Below the pieces are notes generated by a model. That model was not told where the DNA came from. It was given only the letters and a program-made list of their open reading frames with translations, and did not search any database. Shown piece by piece: positions 9,020-16,311 of a DNA stretch of 64,000 nt. Every line of letters begins with the position of its first letter. Positions within the stretch are counted from its first letter, which is position 1. The stretch spans positions 4,402,001 to 4,466,000 of the forward strand of contig NZ_CP126981.1 in NCBI RefSeq assembly GCF_030252325.1, read 5' to 3'. The position numbers and the translations under genes are program-made. This DNA is from Candidatus Mycobacterium wuenschmannii (GTDB taxonomy: Bacteria; Actinomycetota; Actinomycetes; Mycobacteriales; Mycobacteriaceae).

Positions 9020-9438
9020 CGGGTCCCGTCCAACACGAACCGCCGGCCAGGCCGACCGACGTCGACACCGGCTTCTGGCTCTGGGTGGTCGCGCTACCGC
9101 TGATGGTGATCGGCTACGTCGCCGACATCGTGGGCTCCGCCAACGGGCACGGCGCCACCCCATTGCTGGTCGCCTCGGGACTGTTCACCGGGGTGCTCTG
9201 CGCGATCGTCGTGACGTTCCTGATCCTGATGCGGGCCGGATACCGCTGGGCGCGAACGACGTTGACGGGCGGCGCGATCGCCACCGTCGTCTACGTCGGC
9301 ATCCGGTTGTTCACCGTGACCTGGCCGCCGCTGTGGGCCGTCGCGTGCGGCGCCGCCGGCATCACCGGATCGGTGCTGATCGCCGGGGGAATGTACCTGC
9401 TGCACCGCAGCGACTCGCACGAGTATTTCACCAGGTGA
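9016..9438 (+). CDS. Four-helix membrane protein in the haem operon (Rv0513-like)
   Basis: 140 residues with four hydrophobic segments (about 22-42, 50-73, 84-101, 107-127) and short loops. There is no catalytic motif. The GTG start overlaps the hemB stop (GTGA) and its own stop overlaps the next GTG. Position and length match the conserved Rv0513 family downstream of hemB, of unknown function. A link to haem or membrane homeostasis is inferred only from the operon. Confidence 0.85.
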   Translation: MTGPVQHEPPARPTDVDTGFWLWVVALPLMVIGYVADIVGSANGHGATPLLVASGLFTGVLCAIVVTFLILMRAGYRWARTTLTGGAIATVVYVGIRLFTVTWPPLWAVACGAAGITGSVLIAGGMYLLHRSDSHEYFTR

Positions 9439-10037
9439 ACGCCCGCAATGACCCAGCTAACCCGACCGCCGATCCAGCAGGGATGATGGACAACGTGACC
9501 GCCGGCACCGACACCGAAGCAGCACCGATCTTTCGCGAGGTCGGCGCGACCTGGTACTGGGTGCTGGCTGGGCCGATTTCCGCCGGGATCATGCTGTGGA
9601 TCGAGAAGTCCAACGGCAACGGCTGGCAGATCTCGGTGCCGGCGTTCTTTCTGGTGATCGTCTCGAGTTTCATTGCACTGCAGGTGAAAGCAGCACGCAT
9701 CCACACCTCGGTCGTGCTGACGCCCTACACCCTGCGCCAGGGCACCGAGACGATCAAGGTGTCGGAGATCGTCAAGGTGTACCCGGAGCCCGACAGCCCG
9801 CTGGCCGGCCAGAAGGACCTCGAGCGCTGGCAGTCTGCCCGCGCGCTCGGCGAGCTCGTCGGCGTCCCCAAGGGCCGCACCGGCATCGGGCTGCGGCTCA
9901 CCGGCGGTCGAACCGCGCAGGCGTGGGCGCGCAAACACCGCCACCTGCGCAACCTGCTGACCCCGCTGGTCGAGGAGCGCGTCGGCCCCACCGAGTCGCC
10001 GGACGACGACGAGCACGGCGAGAGTGCGCGCTGGTGA
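9435..10037 (+). CDS. Membrane protein with a two-helix N-terminal hairpin, unknown function
   Basis: 200 residues from the GTG at 9435, which overlaps the previous TGA. An ATG pair at 9483 is an alternative start (MMDNVTAG). Two hydrophobic segments lie at about residues 40-56 and 66-86, with WYWVLAGPISAGIMLWIE between; the rest is a soluble, mildly basic domain (TPYTLRQGTETIKVSEIVKVYPEP) that resembles the PH-like tail seen in small actinobacterial membrane proteins. I do not recognise the family with confidence. Confidence 0.75.
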   Translation: MNARNDPANPTADPAGMMDNVTAGTDTEAAPIFREVGATWYWVLAGPISAGIMLWIEKSNGNGWQISVPAFFLVIVSSFIALQVKAARIHTSVVLTPYTLRQGTETIKVSEIVKVYPEPDSPLAGQKDLERWQSARALGELVGVPKGRTGIGLRLTGGRTAQAWARKHRHLRNLLTPLVEERVGPTESPDDDEHGESARW

Positions 10038-10333
10038 CGTCCGGTGACGATGCGCGTGGTCGCGAGGAGAAGCCGGGCCGATTGGTCCGCTTCCGCGCCG
10101 TTGTCGAACTGCTGCTGGCCTGCGCCGCGGCGGTGGGCTGCGCGGCCAGTTGGTCGGCGGTGCGCTCCACCATTGCCGTCGCGCCCGTCCTCAAGGATCA
10201 GCCGGTGACGATGTCGGTCGTCTACGACCCGTCGATGCTGCTGGCCACGCTGCTACTGGCGGCGCTCGCCGGCGTACTGGCGGTCATCGGCATCGCCCGG
10301 CTGCGGCGGGCCGGCCGCACCCCGGCGATATGA
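10034..10333 (+). CDS. Small two-helix membrane protein (Rv0514-like)
   Basis: 99 residues. A hydrophilic charged head is followed by two membrane segments (about 26-44 and 71-92) around a short external loop, with a basic tail (RLRRAGRTPAI). The GTG overlaps the previous stop and the stop overlaps the ATPase start (ATGA). Length and position agree with Rv0514 as I remember it. Function unknown. Confidence 0.8.
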   Translation: MTSGDDARGREEKPGRLVRFRAVVELLLACAAAVGCAASWSAVRSTIAVAPVLKDQPVTMSVVYDPSMLLATLLLAALAGVLAVIGIARLRRAGRTPAI

Positions 10334-12483
10334 CCACCACCGATCTCGACCTGCGCGGCATGAGCTGCGGGTCATGCGCCGCCCGCATCGAGGGTGCGCT
10401 GAACCGGCTCGACGGCGTGCGCGCCGCGGTGAACTTCGCATTGGAACGGGCCCACGTCCAGCACGAGTCCGAGGTGTCGGCCGGCGACCTGATTCGCGCG
10501 GTGGAGTCGACGGGCTACCAGGCGTCGGTCGTCGTCGACCCGTTCGCGCAGTCCGACGACGTGCCGCAGGACGAGCTGCGTTCACGCCTGGTCGGCGCGA
10601 CGCTGCTGGCGATTCCGGTGGTCGCGGTGTCGATGGTGATGGGCTGGCAGTTCGCCGGGTGGCAATGGCTGGCGCTGGCGCTGACCACGCCGGTGGTGGC
10701 GTGGGGCGGTTATCCGTTCCATCGTGCTGCGCTGCAAGGACTTCGGCACCGCACCTCGACGATGGACACGTTGGTGTCGCTCGGCACGCTGGCCGCCTAC
10801 CTCTGGTCCACGGCCACGGTGCTGCGGGGAGCTTCCGGACCGGTCTACTTCGAAGTCGCCGCCGCGGTCACGGTGTTCCAGTTGGCCGGCCGCTACGCCG
10901 AGGCGCGGGCCAAACGCGCGTCCGGGGCGGCGCTGCGTTCGTTGTTGAGCCTGGGCGCCAAGGACGCGACGGTGCTGCGCGACGATGACGAGGTGCGGGT
11001 TCCGGTGTCGCAGTTGCAGGTTGGCGACGTGGTCGTGGTGCGTCCGGGGGAGCGGGTGGCCGTCGACGGTGTGATCACCGACGGTACAACGGCTTTGGAT
11101 ACCTCGGCGATGACGGGTGAGCCGGTGCCCGTCGACGCGGCCGCCGGTGACACCGTGGTCGGTGGTTCGCTGAACACCTACGGTCGGCTGCTGGTCCGCG
11201 CGACCCGGGTCGGTGGTGACACACAGTTGGCCCGGATGGGCGCCCTGGTCAGCGACGCCCAGAACAACAAGGCACCCATCCAGCGCACGGCCGATCGGGT
11301 CGCGGCGATCTTCGTCCCCGCGGTCCTGCTGATCGCCGCGGCGACCATGGCCGGGTGGCTGCTGGCCGGTCAGGCCTCCTCAGAAGCGTTCACCGCCGCC
11401 GTCGCGGTGCTGATCATCGCCTGCCCGTGCGCGCTCGGCTTGGCCACCCCGACCGCGATCCTGGTCGGCACCGGCCGCGGCGCGCAGCTGGGCATCCTGA
11501 TCAAAGACCCGAAGCTGCTCGAGACCATCGAGGGCGTCGACACCGTGGTCTTCGACAAGACCGGAACGCTGACCACCGGCGCGATGGCCGTGCACGGCAT
11601 CGAGGCCCGCCCCGGCGAAGACGCCGACGACGTGCTGGCCAAAGCGGCCGCGATCGAGTCGGCGTCCGAGCATCCGCTGGCCGCTGCGATCGTGGCGGCG
11701 GCCCGCGACCGCGGTATTCAGATCGGCAGCGGCCCAAATGAATTCGTCAACGACCCGGGCGTCGGCGTCGCCGGCGTGGTGGATGGCGTCGAAGTCTCGG
11801 TGTCTCGCATCGGCTCGCTGGCCGGCGTCGATCTGCTGGCGCCGCCGACCACTCGGCACACCGCCGTTCAGGTGACGTGGGGTGGTCAGGTCCGCGGCGT
11901 GATCACGCTGGCCGACCGGGTCAAACCCGACAGTGCTACGGCCATCGCGGAATTGCGCGCCATGGGCATCACCCCGATGCTGCTCACCGGCGACAGCGCG
12001 GCGGTGGCGCGGCAGGTCGCCGACGAGGTCGGCATCGCGGCCGACGATGTGATCGCCGGGGTGCTACCGACCGAAAAGGCCGACGCCATCACGCGTTTGA
12101 AGGCGCAGGGCCGCACGGTTGCCATGGTCGGCGACGGCGTCAATGACTCGGTGGCGCTGGCGGTCGCCGACATCGGCATGTCGATGGGCAGCGGCGCCGA
12201 CGCGGCGATCGACGCCGGCGACCTGACGCTGATGCGGACCGACGTGCTTGCCGTGCCGACGGCGCTTCGGCTCTCGTCGCGCACGCTGCGGACCATCCGG
12301 ATGAACCTGTTCTGGGCGTTCGCGTACAACGCGGCGGCGATCCCACTCGCGGCCCTGGGACTGCTGAACCCGATGATCTCCGGCGCCGCAATGGCCTGCT
12401 CATCACTGCTAGTGGTGGCGAACAGCCTGCGGCTCAAGCGATTTCAGGAAGCCAGCCAGGCCAGCTCGGCCGGCAGCTGCTGA
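10330..12483 (+). CDS. P1B-type copper-transporting ATPase (CtpA/CtpB-like)
   Basis: 717 residues. The ATG at 10330 overlaps the preceding TGA and gives an N-terminus that is directly a heavy-metal-associated domain (GMSCGSCAARIE, C13 and C16). Six core helices plus two N-terminal ones surround the ion motif CPC (C365-C367). The phosphorylated Asp409 lies in DKTGTLT; TGEPVPV and MVGDGVNDS complete the P-type signature. The CPC motif and HMA domain indicate Cu(I) export from the cytosol. The gene ends the haem operon by translational coupling, an arrangement I do not remember in M. tuberculosis. Its last 40 bases overlap the convergent esterase gene. Confidence 0.9.
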   Translation: MTTTDLDLRGMSCGSCAARIEGALNRLDGVRAAVNFALERAHVQHESEVSAGDLIRAVESTGYQASVVVDPFAQSDDVPQDELRSRLVGATLLAIPVVAVSMVMGWQFAGWQWLALALTTPVVAWGGYPFHRAALQGLRHRTSTMDTLVSLGTLAAYLWSTATVLRGASGPVYFEVAAAVTVFQLAGRYAEARAKRASGAALRSLLSLGAKDATVLRDDDEVRVPVSQLQVGDVVVVRPGERVAVDGVITDGTTALDTSAMTGEPVPVDAAAGDTVVGGSLNTYGRLLVRATRVGGDTQLARMGALVSDAQNNKAPIQRTADRVAAIFVPAVLLIAAATMAGWLLAGQASSEAFTAAVAVLIIACPCALGLATPTAILVGTGRGAQLGILIKDPKLLETIEGVDTVVFDKTGTLTTGAMAVHGIEARPGEDADDVLAKAAAIESASEHPLAAAIVAAARDRGIQIGSGPNEFVNDPGVGVAGVVDGVEVSVSRIGSLAGVDLLAPPTTRHTAVQVTWGGQVRGVITLADRVKPDSATAIAELRAMGITPMLLTGDSAAVARQVADEVGIAADDVIAGVLPTEKADAITRLKAQGRTVAMVGDGVNDSVALAVADIGMSMGSGADAAIDAGDLTLMRTDVLAVPTALRLSSRTLRTIRMNLFWAFAYNAAAIPLAALGLLNPMISGAAMACSSLLVVANSLRLKRFQEASQASSAGSC

Positions 12484-13331
12484 CGCCAGTACACCTCGTC
12501 GTGTCCGCCGGGTGAAAACCCACCCGCGGGCGGCGTCCGGAGCTGGCTGACGAACTGATGGGCGGCCGGCGCGAAACGGTCCTCGTTGCCGCAGTCGACC
12601 CGCAGCGGAATCTGGTTCAGCGCAGGCAATCCGAAGACCGTGTTGCGCGTCCAGTCGTCGTAGCTGTCGAAGGCACCGAGTGTGCTGGCGGTGTAGGACT
12701 GGTACAGCGCCGGGCTGACCGCGCAGATCCCCGCGGTGCGCGCCGGACCCAGTCGCGAGCCGAGCAGCATGGCGCCGTAGCCGCCCATCGACCAGCCCAT
12801 GAAGCCGATCCGGGTGATGTCCAGGCTCATGGTCGCCAGCATCGGGATCAATTCGTTGAGCACCATCGAACCGGCGTCCTCGCCGCCGGCGCGGCGGTGC
12901 CAATAGGTGTCGCCGCCGTCGACGGCGACCACGGCGATCGGCGGCCGGCCGGCCTTCGCCAGCTCCGCGAGTGCCTGCTCGACACCAAAGCTCATCACCT
13001 GTTTGGCGCTGCCCCGCACGCCGTGCAGCGCGATCACCGGGCGCAGCGGCCCGGTGATGCCCGGCGGCCGGGCAATGATGTAGTTCGTCAGTACGCCGCC
13101 GCGGGCCGCCGAGACGAACGAACCGGCCACCTTGGTCGGCAACGGTGCGGGAGCGGCGACCGGCGGTGCGGGCGGCAGCGGGGCCGGCGGCTCGAGAGGG
13201 CCGGGGTCGGCCGGCACGCGCTCCGGATCGACCAGGGCGCCGAACGACCAGATTCCTGCCGCCCCCGCGATGGCGCCGGCGCCGAGGCGCAGGGCAGCAC
13301 GGCGTGACAGGTCAGGCACGATGATCATCAT
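12444..13331 (-). CDS. Tat-exported alpha/beta-hydrolase (esterase-like, Rv0519c family)
   Basis: 295 residues. The N-terminus has a twin-arginine signal (SRRAALRLG) and a hydrophobic segment, then a Pro/Ala-rich linker (about 36-68). The catalytic domain shows ALHGVRG for the oxyanion region, the nucleophile Ser181 in GFMGWSMGG, a likely acid in VDCGNED and His in SPGGHDEVYW. This matches periplasmic esterases of the antigen-85/esterase D group. The substrate cannot be told. Convergent with the ATPase gene, overlapping by 40 bases. Confidence 0.85.
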   Translation of the reverse strand: MMIIVPDLSRRAALRLGAGAIAGAAGIWSFGALVDPERVPADPGPLEPPAPLPPAPPVAAPAPLPTKVAGSFVSAARGGVLTNYIIARPPGITGPLRPVIALHGVRGSAKQVMSFGVEQALAELAKAGRPPIAVVAVDGGDTYWHRRAGGEDAGSMVLNELIPMLATMSLDITRIGFMGWSMGGYGAMLLGSRLGPARTAGICAVSPALYQSYTASTLGAFDSYDDWTRNTVFGLPALNQIPLRVDCGNEDRFAPAAHQFVSQLRTPPAGGFSPGGHDEVYWRQQLPAELAWLAS

Positions 13332-13418
13332 GCCGAGCCGAGCGGGCCGCTGATACAGCTGAGCCGTTTCGGTATTTCTCCGTAATCAACGTGTGAACTG
13401 AATTGTTAGGGTCGGAAC

Positions 13419-14129
13419 ATGATGCTGGCGACTGTCGCGGTGCGTACTGGTGTGGCAATGCTGGCTGTCGCGACGCTGGCGTCGTGCAGCTCGAAGACTC
13501 CGAAGCCCAGTAGCCCGCCCAGCACACCGAGCGCGGCGAAAACCACCACGACCAAACCCGCGGAACCGCCGGGCGGCTACGACATCGGCCGAATTGCCAA
13601 CCTGGCCAACCAATTACCGCCGGGATTCACCACGACCGAGATCCCGCGCACCACGCTGACCAAGGAACAGGCCGACAGTGCAGCCGGGCTGGAGAAGCAG
13701 TTCGCGTTCACCTTCGATCCGCCGCAATGCAATACGATGCTGAAGCCGACCGGCGTCGAAGCGGGCTCGGAATCGCAGGGTCTCCAAGCGCAGGGGCCAC
13801 AACAACTGATGATCATGGCCGTGCGAACCGCGCAGCCTCTTCCGGACACAATTCTGGGTGCGGGATGCGATCGCGTGGCGTTCTCGTCGCAGGAGGGTGC
13901 GCGGGGAACCGCGGAACGTCTGGGCGGCCCGGCTATCGACGGCGTCACGACCGCCGCCGTCAAGGTGCACCTGGATTTCGCGGTCGCCGATTTCTCCAAG
14001 ACGATCGACCGGCTCAGCTACTTCGCGCTCCTCGGCGACAAGACCGCGGTCCTCATCGACGGCGAGAAGGACCCGCAGCTGCTAGAGGACCTGCTCGTCA
14101 AAGCGGTGGCGGCGATCCGCCAGAAGTAG
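13419..14129 (+). CDS. Lipoprotein, DUF5642-like
   Basis: 236 residues. A signal peptide ends in the lipobox LASC with Cys23, followed by a Ser/Pro/Thr/Lys linker (about 24-50) and a domain of about 180 residues with PPGFTTTEI and one Cys pair. This looks like the mycobacterial sensor-type lipoproteins grouped as DUF5642, from memory. It is attached to the outer face of the membrane. It is divergent from the esterase and convergent with the MerR gene four bases away. Confidence 0.75.
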   Translation: MMLATVAVRTGVAMLAVATLASCSSKTPKPSSPPSTPSAAKTTTTKPAEPPGGYDIGRIANLANQLPPGFTTTEIPRTTLTKEQADSAAGLEKQFAFTFDPPQCNTMLKPTGVEAGSESQGLQAQGPQQLMIMAVRTAQPLPDTILGAGCDRVAFSSQEGARGTAERLGGPAIDGVTTAAVKVHLDFAVADFSKTIDRLSYFALLGDKTAVLIDGEKDPQLLEDLLVKAVAAIRQK

Positions 14130-14133
14130 CGCG

Positions 14134-14547
14134 TCAGTTCTCCTCGATGGCGCTGCAGATCGCGGCCGACCTGTCCTCGGCGCAGCAGTCGTCGGCGTCG
14201 CGCCGGCTGTTGATCAGAGACTCGCGCAAGCCCAGCAATTCCTCAACGGCGCTGTCGATTTCGATGATTCGCTCGTCGAGCATGTCGCGGACGGCGACAC
14301 ACGGTGAGGCGCCGCCGTTGCGGATGACGATGATCCGGCGAATGTCCTCCAGATGCAGGCCGAGTTTCCGGGCTCGCCGGATGAACGTCAGCAACTCCAC
14401 ATCATCTTCGTCGTAGATGCGGTAGCCGGTGACGGTCCGGTCGGCGGGCGGGAGCAGGCCCTTTGCCTCGTAGACGCGCACAGCCTTACGGGTGAGCCCG
14501 GCGGCGGCGGCAGCCTGGCCGATCGTAAGTCCTGATGTCAGCGGCAC
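14134..14547 (-). CDS. MerR-family metal-responsive regulator, ZntR-like
   Basis: 137 residues from a GTG at 14547 (VPLTSGLTIGQ). Longer starts up to 14613 would run through the operator and are unlikely. The winged HTH covers about 6-75 (TRKAVRVYEAKGLLPP). After the dimer helix, Cys residues occur at PC, DDCC and IC, and the CC-x8-C spacing equals that of E. coli ZntR (CCGTAHSSVYC). This suggests sensing of Zn(II), Cd(II) or Pb(II). It is divergent from a 48-residue Cys-rich protein across a MerR-type promoter, its likely target. Confidence 0.88.
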   Translation of the reverse strand: MPLTSGLTIGQAAAAAGLTRKAVRVYEAKGLLPPADRTVTGYRIYDEDDVELLTFIRRARKLGLHLEDIRRIIVIRNGGASPCVAVRDMLDERIIEIDSAVEELLGLRESLINSRRDADDCCAEDRSAAICSAIEEN

Positions 14548-14557
14548 ATATCCAGTA

Positions 14558-14589
14558 TTGACCTTGCCCCAGGGGCCAGGTTCTAGCGT
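14558..14589 (+). promoter_or_regulatory. MerR-type promoter/operator with 20-base spacer
   Basis: TTGACC (14558-14563) and TAGCGT (14584-14589) are 20 bases apart, the over-long spacer typical of MerR-activated promoters. The spacer holds a near-perfect dyad at 14561-14581 with half sites ACCTTGCCCC and, on the other strand, ACCTGGCCCC. It reads toward the Cys-rich gene and lies just upstream of the MerR start. Confidence 0.75.
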
Positions 14590-14630
14590 TTCGCTATCCC
14601 AATTCCACAGCACCGAAGGAGATTGCGAAC

Positions 14631-14777
14631 ATGGCCCTCAATCAAGGCGAAACCTACGAATGCCCGGACGCCGGATGCGGCTGCCAGGTCACGGTGACCC
14701 GGGCGACGCAGGCCGACTGCCCCCGCCCCGAGGCGCTGACCTGCTGCGGCAACACGATGGTCAAAGCCGGAGGCTGA
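14631..14777 (+). CDS. 48-residue Cys-rich desulforedoxin-like metal-binding protein
   Basis: The ATG at 14631 is preceded by AAGGAGA (14616-14622) at eight bases. Six Cys lie at positions 11, 16, 18, 30, 38 and 39. The end, ALTCCGNTMVKAGG, and the start, NQGETYEC, resemble desulforedoxin (NEGDVYKC...TLVCCGEDMVKQ), a small Fe or Zn tetra-cysteine knot, with extra Cys that would also suit a metallothionein role. It is cytosolic, with no signal peptide. A ZntR-like regulator and MerR-type promoter precede it, so it is probably induced by a thiophilic metal. No gene name is known to me. Confidence 0.82.
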   Translation: MALNQGETYECPDAGCGCQVTVTRATQADCPRPEALTCCGNTMVKAGG

Positions 14778-14810
14778 TGCACGCGGCGGCGGTTGGTACA
14801 AAGTTCGAAA

Positions 14811-14829
14811 TGTGTAACACTGTTCCACA
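14811..14829. promoter_or_regulatory. 19-base palindrome, probable TetR operator
   Basis: The site TGTGTAACACTGTTCCACA has half sites matching at eight of nine positions around a central C. It ends on the first base of the ATG of the MpaB-like gene, so bound protein would block that gene. The TetR gene two open reading frames downstream in the same transcript is the natural candidate. Confidence 0.6.
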
Positions 14830-15692
14830 TGACCGAACTGCACGACGCCACCGTCGCCGCAGCCACCGACGATGCGCTGCCGCTGGGCCCGCAGTCGCTG
14901 GTGTGGCGTTACTTCGGCGACAACCGGATGTACCTCATCGGGCCGCGGCCCGCCGTGCTGCAGAACATGCTGGCCGAACTCGGCCAGGGCGTCCTCGATC
15001 ATTCGGTGTTCTTCGACGACACCTCCGCGCGGATCAAGCGCTCGCTGCCGCCGATCTTCCGGACCGTCTACGGCGCCGACGATGACAACGCGGGCCATCA
15101 GGTGCGTGACTTCCACCACCAGATCAAAGGTGAAATGCCAACGGGCGAGCGGTATCACGCGCTGGACCCGGAGACCTACTACTGGGCGCACGCCACCTTC
15201 GTCGAGCAGGTGCTCTACTTCGCCGACACCTTCGTCAAACGGCTGACCGACGCGGAGAAGGAGCAGATCTACCTGGAGTCCAAGACCTGGTATCGCCGCT
15301 ACGGTGTCAGCGAGCGACCGATGCCCGCGAACTACCAGGAGTTCGAGAAGTACTGGGACCACATGATGGACCGCATCGTGGTCGCCCACCCCACCGCGAA
15401 ATACGGTGTGGGATATGTGACCAAGGGCTTCCCGCGACCCAAGGCCGTGTCGCCACTGGCGTGGCGACTGGTGGCGCCGGTGTTCAATCCGGTCGCGGCG
15501 TTCCTCACCACCGGTGGGATGCCGCCGCGCGGCCGCGAACTGCTCGGCCTGCCCTGGAGTGATCGTCAGGAACGTCGCTATCAGCGCTTCGCCGCGGTGT
15601 GGCGATCGCGGCCGGTGAACTGGCTGTGGGATCGGTTGCCAATGAGTCTGCGTTACAACGGTTTTGCCCAGGCCGGTTATGCCCGGGGCTGA
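14829..15692 (+). CDS. MpaB-like (DUF2236) oxygenase family protein
   Basis: 287 residues. It shows the features of the DUF2236 family related to MpaB and rubber oxygenase Lcp, haem-type oxygenases: an [15 protein letters not shown] N-terminal stretch, conserved His in FHHQIKG and TYYWAHATF, and the all-helical body. There is no signal peptide. It overlaps the following TetR gene by 14 bases, so the two are one transcript, and a palindrome overlaps its start. Substrate unknown, perhaps lipid or terpenoid. Confidence 0.8.
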   Translation: MTELHDATVAAATDDALPLGPQSLVWRYFGDNRMYLIGPRPAVLQNMLAELGQGVLDHSVFFDDTSARIKRSLPPIFRTVYGADDDNAGHQVRDFHHQIKGEMPTGERYHALDPETYYWAHATFVEQVLYFADTFVKRLTDAEKEQIYLESKTWYRRYGVSERPMPANYQEFEKYWDHMMDRIVVAHPTAKYGVGYVTKGFPRPKAVSPLAWRLVAPVFNPVAAFLTTGGMPPRGRELLGLPWSDRQERRYQRFAAVWRSRPVNWLWDRLPMSLRYNGFAQAGYARG

Positions 15693-16272
15693 TGCGGCCA
15701 CCAACGCGATCCTCGACGCCGCCGTCGTCGAGTTTCAGCAGCACGGCTTCCGCCGGGTCGCTCTCGACGACGTGGCCCGGCGCGCCCGCGTCAGCCGCAC
15801 CACTATCTACCGCCGCTTCGCCAACCGGGACGAGCTGGTCGCCGCCGTCATCGACCGGGAAAACGCCATCCTGTTCGCCAACATCGCCGATGAACTGAAA
15901 AGCCGACGGCCGCAATCGAATTACTACGTCGAAGCCTTCACATTGTCGATCGTTCGATTCCGACAACACCGCGTGCTCACCCGCATGTTGGCCGACGAGC
16001 CCGGCCTGATGCTGGAATTGGCGAACCAGCACTGGGACGCGGCCGTCGAGCGGATGGCGGACGCGCTGCGGGTGATCTTCCCCGACGGCTTCGCCGAGCA
16101 AATCGGATCCGACGCGGTCGACGAGCTCGCGGACACGATCCTGCGTTATGCGGCAATGGTTTTGCTGTTGCCGGCTCGCCAGCCGATGCTCGACGACGAC
16201 GACATTCGCGCGTTTGCGACCACGCATTTCCTGCCCAGCCTGCCCATCGCGCTGCGCGCCGTCCCGGTGTGA
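15679..16272 (+). CDS. TetR-family repressor
   Basis: 197 residues from ATG 15679, inside the end of the preceding gene; a TTG at 15664 is possible. The HTH lies at about 28-50 ([24 protein letters not shown]). The C-terminal half is helical and variable, as expected for ligand binding. It is co-transcribed with the MpaB-like gene and probably represses it through the palindrome at 14811-14829. The ligand is unknown. Confidence 0.88.
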   Translation: MPGADAATNAILDAAVVEFQQHGFRRVALDDVARRARVSRTTIYRRFANRDELVAAVIDRENAILFANIADELKSRRPQSNYYVEAFTLSIVRFRQHRVLTRMLADEPGLMLELANQHWDAAVERMADALRVIFPDGFAEQIGSDAVDELADTILRYAAMVLLLPARQPMLDDDDIRAFATTHFLPSLPIALRAVPV

Positions 16273-16311
16273 AACGAGCGCGGCCAAGCGCGTAGGTGTT
16301 AGCGTCCGGGC

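Noticed and set aside
10150..10329. Longer N-terminus for the copper ATPase
   Set aside because: The extra residues are the out-of-frame shadow of the preceding membrane gene; ATG 10330 begins directly at the HMA domain and overlaps the preceding stop.
14548..14613. Longer N-terminus for the MerR regulator
   Set aside because: It would translate through the MerR-type promoter and add residues not seen in the family; GTG 14547 gives the normal start.
14811..14829. KstR box before the MpaB-like gene
   Set aside because: The AAC and GTT halves are separated by three bases, not the two of the KstR consensus; kept as a generic TetR-type operator.
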